Assembly: GCA_046542915.1 (NCBI GenBank)
Contig: JBKHAI010000008.1
Span: 1-22,501, forward strand
DNA length: 22,501 nt
Direction: 5' to 3'
Source: SKVL01 sp046542915
GTDB taxonomy: Bacteria > Patescibacteriota > Minisyncoccia > Phycocordibacterales > CSBR16-193
Part shown: piece by piece, positions 7,188 through 13,903 of the stretch
How positions within the stretch are numbered: position 1 is the first letter of the stretch
How the letters are laid out: each line of letters begins with the position of its first letter
The notes under the pieces: model-generated
Databases searched by the model: none
Seen by the model: only the letters and a program-made list of their open reading frames with translations
What the model was told of the DNA's origin: nothing
Program-made: the position numbers and the translations under genes

Positions 7188-8435
7188 TTATTCTTGTTCT
7201 CTGATCTCTATATCTTTTTCTATTCTAAACAACTCGTTGTATTTCGCTACTCTTTCGCCTCGGGCCGGAGCTCCGAATTTTACCAGCGGTACTCGAGAGG
7301 CGACAGCCAGATGAGCAATGGCGGTATCTTCCGTTTCTCCGGATCGGTGAGCAAATATGGAGACCATATTTTGAGAGTTAGCCGTCATTATCGCCTCCAG
7401 AGTTTCACTAACGGTTCCGATCTGGTTCGGTTTTATTATTACACTGTTAGCTATTTTTCTGTTTCCCGCATCCTCTATCTTAGCCGGATCGGTTACCAGA
7501 AGGTCGTCACCAACTATTAAAACATCCTCTCCGATAAGTTTGTTAAGTTGAAAAAAGCCGTCCTCGTCGTCTTCACTTAGAGGGTCCTCTATGGACATTA
7601 TGGGGAAGTTCTTTGAAAGCTTGGCTATCTCGCCAAGGAAGTTCTCAGTGTTCAAATATTTTCCTTGGTGTAGGTAGCCGTTCTCATCCTTTAACTCGTT
7701 GGCGGCAATATCAAGTGCCAACCAGTGATCCTCGCCGGCTGTATAACCGGCCAGTCTTCCGGCTTCCATTATTAGTTCAAGAGCCTGTTCGTTGCTTTCT
7801 AACGCCGGAGCGAAACCGCCTTCATCGCCCACCGAGGTCTTGTATCCCATTTCTTTTAAAAGTAATTTCAGGGAGTTGTAGATCTCCACTCCGCATTTAA
7901 ACTCCTCTTCAAAACTTTCCATTTGAGGAACTATCATAAATTCCTGAAATGATAGTCCACTGTCGGCGTGAGCGCCTCCGTTTATGATGTTGAACATTGG
8001 TCGTGGCATCTCTTCATATTCCGGGAACATGGTGCCGATGTGTTCATAGAGCATCGTGGCGTGGTGGTAAGCGTCCGCTTTAGCAAAAGCCAAAGAGACA
8101 GCCAAAATGGCATTACCGCCCAAACGACTTTTATCTTCGGTACCGTCAAGAGCTATAAGCTCTTGATCTAGTTCCTCTTGCGAGAACTCTTTACCGATCA
8201 GTTGTTTTCTTATTTCACCCTCTATGGAAGCGATGGCTTGTTTGACTCCCAGCCCGTCAAATTCATCCGGATCGCCGTCCCTTATTTCCTTGGCCTCATA
8301 TTCTCCGGTTGAAGCACCGGAAGGAACCGAAGCTCGTCCGAAACTGCCGTCTTCAAACAAAATGTCAGCCTCCACGGTGGGGGTAGCTCTGGAGTCTATT
8401 ATTTGCCGAGCTATTAAGTTTTCTATTTTAGGCAT
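7188..8435 (-). CDS. eno: Enolase
   Basis: Interconverts 2-phosphoglycerate and PEP, linking the glycerate kinase product to PEP synthase in the same operon. The 415 residues match the family. Seen are the lid loop SGASTGEYEA, the base-containing GDEGGFAP, metal ligands in LALDIAA, SIEDPL and VGDDLLVT, the catalytic Lys in IIKPNQIGT, and the phosphate-binding HRSGETED. One oddity is the N-terminal signature, normally DSRGNPTVE, which reads DSRATPTVE. FAHRSGE replaces the usual SHRSGE. All catalytic residues remain, so an active enzyme is expected. It lies 35 nt after ppsA; an AAAGGA is too far upstream (about 18 nt) to act as a normal ribosome binding site. Confidence 0.97.
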   Translation of the reverse strand: MPKIENLIARQIIDSRATPTVEADILFEDGSFGRASVPSGASTGEYEAKEIRDGDPDEFDGLGVKQAIASIEGEIRKQLIGKEFSQEELDQELIALDGTEDKSRLGGNAILAVSLAFAKADAYHHATMLYEHIGTMFPEYEEMPRPMFNIINGGAHADSGLSFQEFMIVPQMESFEEEFKCGVEIYNSLKLLLKEMGYKTSVGDEGGFAPALESNEQALELIMEAGRLAGYTAGEDHWLALDIAANELKDENGYLHQGKYLNTENFLGEIAKLSKNFPIMSIEDPLSEDDEDGFFQLNKLIGEDVLIVGDDLLVTDPAKIEDAGNRKIANSVIIKPNQIGTVSETLEAIMTANSQNMVSIFAHRSGETEDTAIAHLAVASRVPLVKFGAPARGERVAKYNELFRIEKDIEIREQE

Positions 8436-8470
8436 ATGACTTTTGTATTTATTCCTTTGAAGGTGGTCAT

Positions 8471-10897
8471 TTAGAGTTGATCTTCGTCTTGAAGATCTTG
8501 TTCTTCATCACGAACTTCAAACTTCATAGGGATAATGGTGTCGGGGATCAGAGAAACCGAGTCTATTTTTTCTTGGATCAGGAAACGCAAGAAGTCTTTA
8601 TAGTCGGAAGGTGCTTGTCCGCAGAAACCGATATACTTGCCACGTTCGTGGCATTTTTTAATGGCTTCCGAGACGAAACTTTTGACCGAAGGATCTTTTT
8701 CATCGGAGATACCGGCGACTATGGAAGAGTCTCGGTCCAGTCCCAAGGTTAACTGAGCCAGGTCGTTAGAGCCGATGGAAAATCCGTCAAAAATATCAAG
8801 AAAGTGGTCGGCTCTTAAAACGTTGGTGGGAAGCTCGCACATAACATATACTTTTAGTCCTTCATGTCCCTTAGCCAACCCGCATTCGGCCATTATCTCA
8901 AGCACTCTTTGCCCTTCTTCCGGAGTTCGGCAGAACGGAACCATAACCGCCAAATTCTTAAGACCGAATTCTTCCCTGATCTTTTTCATTGCCTCACATT
9001 CCATCTTGAAGGCCTCAGTAAAGTCGGGATGAGCGTAGCGTGAAGCTCCCCGCCAGCCGATCATCGGATTTTCTTCCTCCGGTTCGTATTTTGCTCCGCC
9101 GATCAAAGTGGCATATTCATTGGTCTTGAAATCAGAGAATCTAACGATGACCTGTTTGGGGTAGAAGGCTGAGGCGATCTGACCGACTCCTTCGGCGAGT
9201 TTATCAACATAGAATTGCCTCTTATCTTCGTGGCCCTTGGTTACTTCGTCAAGCTTCTTTTTTAAGGCGGCACTTTCCGATCGGTAATTCAAAAGAGCCA
9301 AGGGATGTGCCTTTATGTGCGATGCTATGACGAACTCTTCTCGGGCCAGACCTACACCATCATTAGGGATAGAAGAATAAACAAAAGCGCTTTCGGGACT
9401 TCCGATGTTCATTGATATCTTTGTTTTGGTTTCCGGGATCTCGTCTATCTTATGAACCAACTCCTCCCATTCCAGCTTTCCTTTGTATATCTTACCGACG
9501 GTTCCACTGGAAGTGTCGCAAGTTATTTGCTGGCCGTTTTTTATGACCTTGCGGGCGTTGGGAACTCCGATCACGGCAGGAATACCCAATTCTCTGGAGA
9601 CAATGGCCGCGTGCGATGTTCGGCCACCTTTTTCGGTAACGATGGCTGAGGCGATCTTCATAATGGGCTCCCAGTCAGGATCGGTTATTTCCGTGACCAA
9701 TATTTCTCCCTCTTTAAAGTCGTGGATATTTTCAACAGAATCAATAACCCGAGCTTTGCCGGATGCGATCTTGGTTCCGACCGCGATACCTTCGGCGATG
9801 TGTTCTTCTTCGGTATGCAGATGGTATTCTCTTATCTCCAGTCCTTTATTCTCGGCATGGATCGTTTCCGGTCGGGCTTGTACTATGAATAACTCTCCGC
9901 TCTCGCCGTCTTTGGCCCATTCAATATCCATAGGAGAGGGGTGTCCCGATCTTTCCGAATAATGTCTTTCTATCTCCGCCCCCCAGCGTGCCAGTGTTAA
10001 GATCTCATCATCATTTAAGGCATATTTATCTCTTTCTTTTTTGTTGGTTTCCACTTCTTTGGTCGGAATTTCCTCCTTGGCGGTGTTGTATATCATCTTT
10101 ATGCCTTTGGCACCCAAGGTCTTTTTTATAACGGGACGGAAACCTTCACTTAGTGTCGGTTTAAAAACAAGGTATTCGTCAGGATTGACCTTTCCTTGAA
10201 CCACCATTTCACCCAGACCGTAAGCGGCGCTTATCTGAACCACATCTCTAAAACCGGATTCCGTATCAAGTGTGAACATAACTCCGGAAACTCCTTTGTC
10301 GGAACGGACCATTTTTTGAACGCCAACAGATAAAGCTACATCAAAATGATCAAAGCCCTTATCTTGGCGATAAGAGATGGCTCGGTCATTAAAGAGCGAA
10401 GACATAGCGTGTTTTACGTACTTTAAGACACTCTCTATGCCTACAATATTCAAGTAGGTGTCATGTTCGCCGGCGAAACTGGCTCCCGGTAGGTCTTCGG
10501 CGGTAGCGGAGGAGCGAACGGCAACATCAACAGTGCTTTGTCCGTAAGCGGCGGATAAATTATTGTAGGCGGTTTCTATTTCGTGATTCAACTCCGGTGA
10601 AAGATCGGCTTTGATGATGGCTTCTCTTACTTTCTTTCCCGCCTTTTGGAGGGCTTTGATGTCACTGGTGTCCAAGTTCTCAAGAGTGGAGCGTATCAGG
10701 GGCTCCAGGCCGGCTTCATTTATAAAGCGCTTGTATCCTTCCGCGGTTATGACAAACCCGTTAGGGACTCGTATTCCTCTTTCTGCCAAAGTGGTGTACA
10801 TCTCTCCCAGTGATGCATTCTTACCGCCGACCTTTTCGACGTCGTTGTTATTGATCTGGTCAAACCAAAGGAGTAGTGGTTCGTTGTTTTCTAACAT
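8471..10897 (-). CDS. ppsA: Phosphoenolpyruvate synthase (pyruvate, water dikinase)
   Basis: Interconverts pyruvate + ATP + water and PEP + AMP + phosphate. The 808-residue length is normal. Domain order is an N-terminal ATP-grasp domain (VGGKNASLGEM at 23-33; VAVRSSATAEDLPGASFAGE, 125-144), the swivelling phosphohistidine domain with H429 in GGRTSHAAIVSRE, and the C-terminal PEP-utilising TIM barrel with C759 in GFCGQAPSD. The C-terminal tail is acidic. It follows glycerate kinase by 11 nt and precedes enolase. In gluconeogenic cells it makes PEP; in a fermenter with this operon it could run toward pyruvate, recovering AMP and phosphate as ATP, as reported for some anaerobes. Direction is not decidable from sequence. 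Pyruvate kinase is encoded nearby, so both routes from PEP exist. Confidence 0.96.
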   Translation of the reverse strand: MLENNEPLLLWFDQINNNDVEKVGGKNASLGEMYTTLAERGIRVPNGFVITAEGYKRFINEAGLEPLIRSTLENLDTSDIKALQKAGKKVREAIIKADLSPELNHEIETAYNNLSAAYGQSTVDVAVRSSATAEDLPGASFAGEHDTYLNIVGIESVLKYVKHAMSSLFNDRAISYRQDKGFDHFDVALSVGVQKMVRSDKGVSGVMFTLDTESGFRDVVQISAAYGLGEMVVQGKVNPDEYLVFKPTLSEGFRPVIKKTLGAKGIKMIYNTAKEEIPTKEVETNKKERDKYALNDDEILTLARWGAEIERHYSERSGHPSPMDIEWAKDGESGELFIVQARPETIHAENKGLEIREYHLHTEEEHIAEGIAVGTKIASGKARVIDSVENIHDFKEGEILVTEITDPDWEPIMKIASAIVTEKGGRTSHAAIVSRELGIPAVIGVPNARKVIKNGQQITCDTSSGTVGKIYKGKLEWEELVHKIDEIPETKTKISMNIGSPESAFVYSSIPNDGVGLAREEFVIASHIKAHPLALLNYRSESAALKKKLDEVTKGHEDKRQFYVDKLAEGVGQIASAFYPKQVIVRFSDFKTNEYATLIGGAKYEPEEENPMIGWRGASRYAHPDFTEAFKMECEAMKKIREEFGLKNLAVMVPFCRTPEEGQRVLEIMAECGLAKGHEGLKVYVMCELPTNVLRADHFLDIFDGFSIGSNDLAQLTLGLDRDSSIVAGISDEKDPSVKSFVSEAIKKCHERGKYIGFCGQAPSDYKDFLRFLIQEKIDSVSLIPDTIIPMKFEVRDEEQDLQDEDQL

Positions 10898-10908
10898 AGT
10901 TATATTTG

Positions 10909-12189
10909 TTACTTATAATTTAATAAAATATATAGGTCTGAAACATTGCTTCCGGTCGCTCCGGTGAATATTTGGCCACCGGCCCGTTGAAAAAAGTGGT
11001 AACTATCATTTTCCGAGATAAATCGTTTTGGGTCAAGGTGTAACTTTTCGGCTTCTTTATTGAGTTTTTCGTCGCTTAAAGCTCCGGCAGCGTCGGTGTT
11101 GTCTATTCCGTCGGAAGCCGCCGAGATGAATACCTTTTGTGGGGTTAAGTAGGGAAGGGTGGCTAAGGCGGTCTCTTGGTTACGCCCTCCTTTACCTGAA
11201 CCCTTGATGTTCACGGTGGTTTCACCTCCGCTTATCATAACTTGTCCCGGTGCTAGTTCGGTTTCCGCGAATTTTTTTCCTACCAAATGTGCTTCCCCCG
11301 ATATGGTCTTACTTCCCGGTATGATCTCGTATCCCAGTTCTCTTGCTTTCTCTTCCATGGCTTCTATGGCGTCGGAGTTTGTTACTATCAAAAAGTTTTG
11401 TACCCTTTCAAACCATTTTTCCTCCTTGGGAGTTTCTTCCAGACCCAGCTTGTCGTCTCCTTCCCAAAGAAGCTGATATTTTTTCAGTATCTTTTCAGCT
11501 TCTTCAACGGTGGTCTCGTCCTTGACCGTAGGACCGGAAGCTATGACGGATACATCATCACCTAAAACATCCGAGAACAAAAGTGAGGCAACCTTTGCCG
11601 GATGACTCATCTTTGCCAACTGACCACCCTTGACCGCCGAGAGATGCTTTCTTACGGTATTGAGTTCGTATATGTCGGCGCCGGCTTTTGTTAAAGATCT
11701 CGTTATTTCGCTTAAATGTTCACTGTTTTCATCCAGAGGTAGGCACAAAAGGGCTGAACCGCCTCCTGATATGACCATTATCACCAGGTCGTCCTCGGAA
11801 GCGGATCCCAGTAGATCTGTTATTTCTTTAGTGGCCGAGATATTCTGTTCCGAAGGGTAGGGGTGAGTACCTGAATAGGTCCGGATCCGATCCAAGGTTC
11901 CCTCGGATGTGTCTATGACGATCCCGTCTTTAAGGTGATCACCGAGTAGCTCTTCAATGAACCGCCCGGCTTCCAAGGCACATTTTCCAATACCCACGAA
12001 ATAGATGTTCTTATGATCGGCAAGAGAATAGCTCTCCTCTTTTATGAAGAGTGTCTCGTTTTTCATTTTTACTTTTTTAGATAACACTCTTTCGGTGTTT
12101 ACGGCATCGTAGCCGGCATTTAAAACATCCAAAGCGTCTTGCCTTGCGGGGGTGGTGGCAAGTTCGGTGAAATTTTTAATATAATTCAT
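10909..12189 (-). CDS. gckA: Glycerate 2-kinase, GckA/MOFRL type
   Basis: Phosphorylates D-glycerate with ATP to 2-phosphoglycerate, the substrate of the enolase encoded two genes downstream. The 426-residue protein has the two-domain layout of the DUF4147/MOFRL family: FVGIGKCALEAG, THPYPSEQN and ISGGGSALL in the N-terminal domain, LNTVRKHLSAVKGG, FSDVLGDD and ASGPTV in the middle, then GGETTVNIKGSGKGGRNQE and AASDGIDNTDAAGA in the C-terminal MOFRL domain. It is the first gene of the operon. A good promoter (TTGAAT, 17 bp, TAAAAT) puts the expected transcription start at the A of the ATG, so the mRNA may be leaderless. The glycerate source is not in the window; non-phosphorylative sugar breakdown or serine breakdown are options. 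Confidence 0.92.
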   Translation of the reverse strand: MNYIKNFTELATTPARQDALDVLNAGYDAVNTERVLSKKVKMKNETLFIKEESYSLADHKNIYFVGIGKCALEAGRFIEELLGDHLKDGIVIDTSEGTLDRIRTYSGTHPYPSEQNISATKEITDLLGSASEDDLVIMVISGGGSALLCLPLDENSEHLSEITRSLTKAGADIYELNTVRKHLSAVKGGQLAKMSHPAKVASLLFSDVLGDDVSVIASGPTVKDETTVEEAEKILKKYQLLWEGDDKLGLEETPKEEKWFERVQNFLIVTNSDAIEAMEEKARELGYEIIPGSKTISGEAHLVGKKFAETELAPGQVMISGGETTVNIKGSGKGGRNQETALATLPYLTPQKVFISAASDGIDNTDAAGALSDEKLNKEAEKLHLDPKRFISENDSYHFFQRAGGQIFTGATGSNVSDLYILLNYK

Positions 12190-12195
12190 ATTCTA

Positions 12196-12224
12196 ATTTT
12201 ATTAGCTTCAATAAAAAGATTCAA
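12196..12224 (-). promoter_or_regulatory. Promoter of the glycerate-to-acetate operon
   Basis: On the minus strand: -35 TTGAAT (12219-12224), a 17-bp spacer, -10 TAAAAT (12196-12201), then TAGAAT and the ATG of glycerate kinase. The expected start, seven bases past the -10, is the A of the start codon. Hexamers match the sigma-70 consensus at 4/6 and 5/6 positions with ideal spacing. Confidence 0.65.
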
Positions 12225-12259
12225 CGGACAACTAAAATGATAAAAGAAGACCAATATCA

Positions 12260-12276
12260 AAATTAAAGATCCGAAA
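12260..12276 (+). repeat. Interspersed intergenic repeat, copy 2
   Basis: Seventeen bases identical to 124-140 (core TTAAAGATCCGAAA). After this the two copies diverge. Confidence 0.55.
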
Positions 12277-12349
12277 TAATTAAGAATATTTGAAATTTAG
12301 ATCAGAAACACGAAACAATAGCCAGTTTCGTTAGTGTTAGGTACTAAAT

Positions 12350-12370
12350 ATTGTTTCGGATCTGGAATTT
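12350..12370 (-). repeat. Interspersed intergenic repeat, copy 3 (inverted)
   Basis: The reverse complement matches 124-144 at 19 of 21 positions. It can pair imperfectly with a related sequence at about 12294-12319 (TTAGATCAGAAACACGAAAC), forming a long hairpin in the divergent spacer. Confidence 0.6.
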
Positions 12371-12392
12371 CATTATTAATTATTGGGACCTT

Positions 12393-12421
12393 TTGGCTTT
12401 TTTGATTTTTATTGGTATATT
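12393..12421 (+). promoter_or_regulatory. Promoter of tRNA-Leu (and murD)
   Basis: TTGGCT (12393-12398), 17-bp spacer, TATATT (12416-12421). The predicted start near 12428 lies about 5 nt before the mature tRNA 5' end. As no other promoter fits before murD, this probably also drives murD. Confidence 0.65.
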
Positions 12422-12432
12422 TCTATGCAAAA

Positions 12433-12517
12433 GCCGTGGTGGCGGAATTGGTAGACGCGCTGCGTTCAGGGCGCAGTTCCCTTAAAGGGAGTGGGAGTTC
12501 AACTCTCCCCCACGGCA
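12433..12517 (+). tRNA. tRNA-Leu, anticodon CAG
   Basis: An 85-nt class II tRNA. The acceptor stem GCCGTGG pairs with CCACGGC (12510-12516), with discriminator A at 12517. The D-arm is GGCGGAATTGGTAGACGC. The anticodon stem CTGCG/CGCAG holds the loop TTCAGGG with anticodon CAG at 12467-12469, reading CUG. A long variable arm (TCCCTT/AAGGGA) follows, and the T arm is GGGAG-TTCAACT-CTCCC. The 3' CCA is not encoded (CAA follows the discriminator), so CCA must be added afterwards. Only four bases separate the tRNA from the murD start codon. Confidence 0.97.
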
Positions 12518-12521
12518 CAAA

Positions 12522-13862
12522 ATGATCTCTTTTAAAGAATACTTTAAAGGCAAGCGCATAACCTTGATGGGTTTGGGTCTTTTGGGAAGAGGTGTCGGAG
12601 ATGCCCGTTTTTTGGCTGAACAAGGTGCGGAGGTCACGGTAACTGACTTGAAAACCAAAGAGCAGTTAAAAGAAAATGTCGAGAAGCTCAAAAATTTTAA
12701 GAATATCCGCTTCGTTTTAGGTGAACACCGTATGGAGGATTTCCAAGAAACCGATATGGTGGTTAAAGGAGCCGGTGTTCCTCTTGATTCAAAATATATT
12801 GAAAAAGCCCGCGAGAGCGGAGTTTTGATAAGGATGAGTTCGGCGCTTTTTGCCGAACTTACTCCGGCGACCGTCATAGGGATCACCGGCACTAAAGGAA
12901 AAACGACGGTCTCTTATCTATTGCACCATATCTTAAAAAAAGCCGGTAAAGAAACTTTTCTTGGCGGGAATGCTCGCCTAATATCAACGCTGGCTCATTT
13001 ACCTGAGAGTGAAGATAATGAGTTTGCCGTTCTGGAGCTTGATTCCTGGCAACTGCAGGGGTTTGCCGAGGCCGGTATTTCACCGCCTTTTGCCGTTTTT
13101 ACGAATTTTATGCCGGATCACTTGGATTATTATAAAGGAAACACGTCCTTATATTTTAAAGATAAAGCTGCCATCTTTTTAAATCAAAAAAAGACGGATG
13201 TTTTGGTGACCACCGAAGGTGTCTGTCATAGAATAAAAGAAGAATGTCAAATTTTACCATCGGGTTATCTCAAAGTTGTTTCCTCCGACGAGGAATATAA
13301 AACAGAGAATCCTGCTCTTTTGGGTCGGCATAACCGCCTCAACGCTACCTTGGCAACTCTTGTAGCCAAGACCTTGGGGATCTCGGAGACAGAATGCCAA
13401 AAAGGGGTGGATACTTTTCCGGGAGTTTCCGGCAGAATGGCGTTCATCGGGGAAACTAAAGGAGTTACTTTTTACAATGACAATAATGCCACTACTCCGG
13501 ATGCCACCGTTGCCGCCATAAAGACCCTGGCTCCCGAGGGGCGTCTTTTGCTTATAGCCGGCGGAGCGGATAAAAACCTTCCGATCACGGAGCTTAAAGA
13601 CACCATAGAGCGCCAGGTCTTTAGAGCTTTCCTGTTGCCCGGTTCCGGAACCGACAGATTAACAGAAAATATGAACTCTTCCGTGGTCCTAAAGGTCGCG
13701 GATATTGAAGAGGCGGTAGCTAAAGTTGCCGAGATAGCGAAAGAAGGGGACATTGTACTTTTCAGTCCCGCCTTTGCTTCGTTTTCACAATTTAAGAACG
13801 AGTACGAGAGAGAAGATGTCTTTTTAAAAAAAGTAAAAGAGCGGTTTCATCGGATCAAATGA
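12522..13862 (+). CDS. murD: UDP-N-acetylmuramoylalanine--D-glutamate ligase
   Basis: Adds D-glutamate to UDP-MurNAc-L-Ala in the cytoplasmic phase of peptidoglycan synthesis. The 446 residues show the N-terminal Rossmann fold (GLGLLGRG, 17-24), the ATP loop GTKGKTT (123-129), FTNFMPDHLDYY, GRHNRLN and a C-terminal domain starting near VSGRM. Two conserved sites differ from the textbook enzyme: the usual ELSSFQL reads ELDSWQL, and the NDSKAT motif reads NDNNAT (319-324), so the usual Lys is absent. These may be lineage variants. The ATG lies 4 nt after tRNA-Leu, with no room for a ribosome binding site. A later start would remove part of the Rossmann strand, so this start is preferred. It ends with TGA. 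Confidence 0.94.
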   Translation: MISFKEYFKGKRITLMGLGLLGRGVGDARFLAEQGAEVTVTDLKTKEQLKENVEKLKNFKNIRFVLGEHRMEDFQETDMVVKGAGVPLDSKYIEKARESGVLIRMSSALFAELTPATVIGITGTKGKTTVSYLLHHILKKAGKETFLGGNARLISTLAHLPESEDNEFAVLELDSWQLQGFAEAGISPPFAVFTNFMPDHLDYYKGNTSLYFKDKAAIFLNQKKTDVLVTTEGVCHRIKEECQILPSGYLKVVSSDEEYKTENPALLGRHNRLNATLATLVAKTLGISETECQKGVDTFPGVSGRMAFIGETKGVTFYNDNNATTPDATVAAIKTLAPEGRLLLIAGGADKNLPITELKDTIERQVFRAFLLPGSGTDRLTENMNSSVVLKVADIEEAVAKVAEIAKEGDIVLFSPAFASFSQFKNEYEREDVFLKKVKERFHRIK

Positions 13863-13877
13863 GGTCTTATTTAAATA

Positions 13878-13895
13878 TATAGCATATATGCTATA
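13878..13895. promoter_or_regulatory. 18-bp perfect palindrome overlapping the murC -10 element
   Basis: TATAGCATA followed directly by TATGCTATA, a perfect inverted repeat with no spacer. Its right half contains most of the extended -10 of murC (TGC at 13889-13891, TATACT at 13892-13897). The position suits an operator, though an A/T-rich palindrome of this size could be coincidental. Confidence 0.45.
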
Positions 13896-13897
13896 CT
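13889..13897 (+). promoter_or_regulatory. Extended -10 promoter of murC
   Basis: TGC followed by TATACT is an extended -10 element. No good -35 is visible, as is common for extended -10 promoters. Six bases separate TATACT from the murC ATG at 13904, so the expected transcription start is the start codon itself. Confidence 0.6.
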
Positions 13898-13903
13898 GTT
13901 TTT

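Larger units (their letters stand above)
12190..12432. other. Divergent intergenic region with two promoters and repeats
   Basis: This 243-bp spacer separates the minus-strand glycerate-to-acetate operon from the + strand tRNA-Leu/mur block. Each end has a promoter candidate facing outward. The middle (12260-12370) is filled with copies of the AGATCCGAAAC repeat in both orientations, which can fold into an imperfect hairpin. No open reading frame of note is present. Confidence 0.6.

Noticed and set aside
12423..12892. Minus-strand reading frames across tRNA-Leu and the start of murD
   Set aside because: They run through a well-formed tRNA and antisense to murD, with no recognisable protein features.
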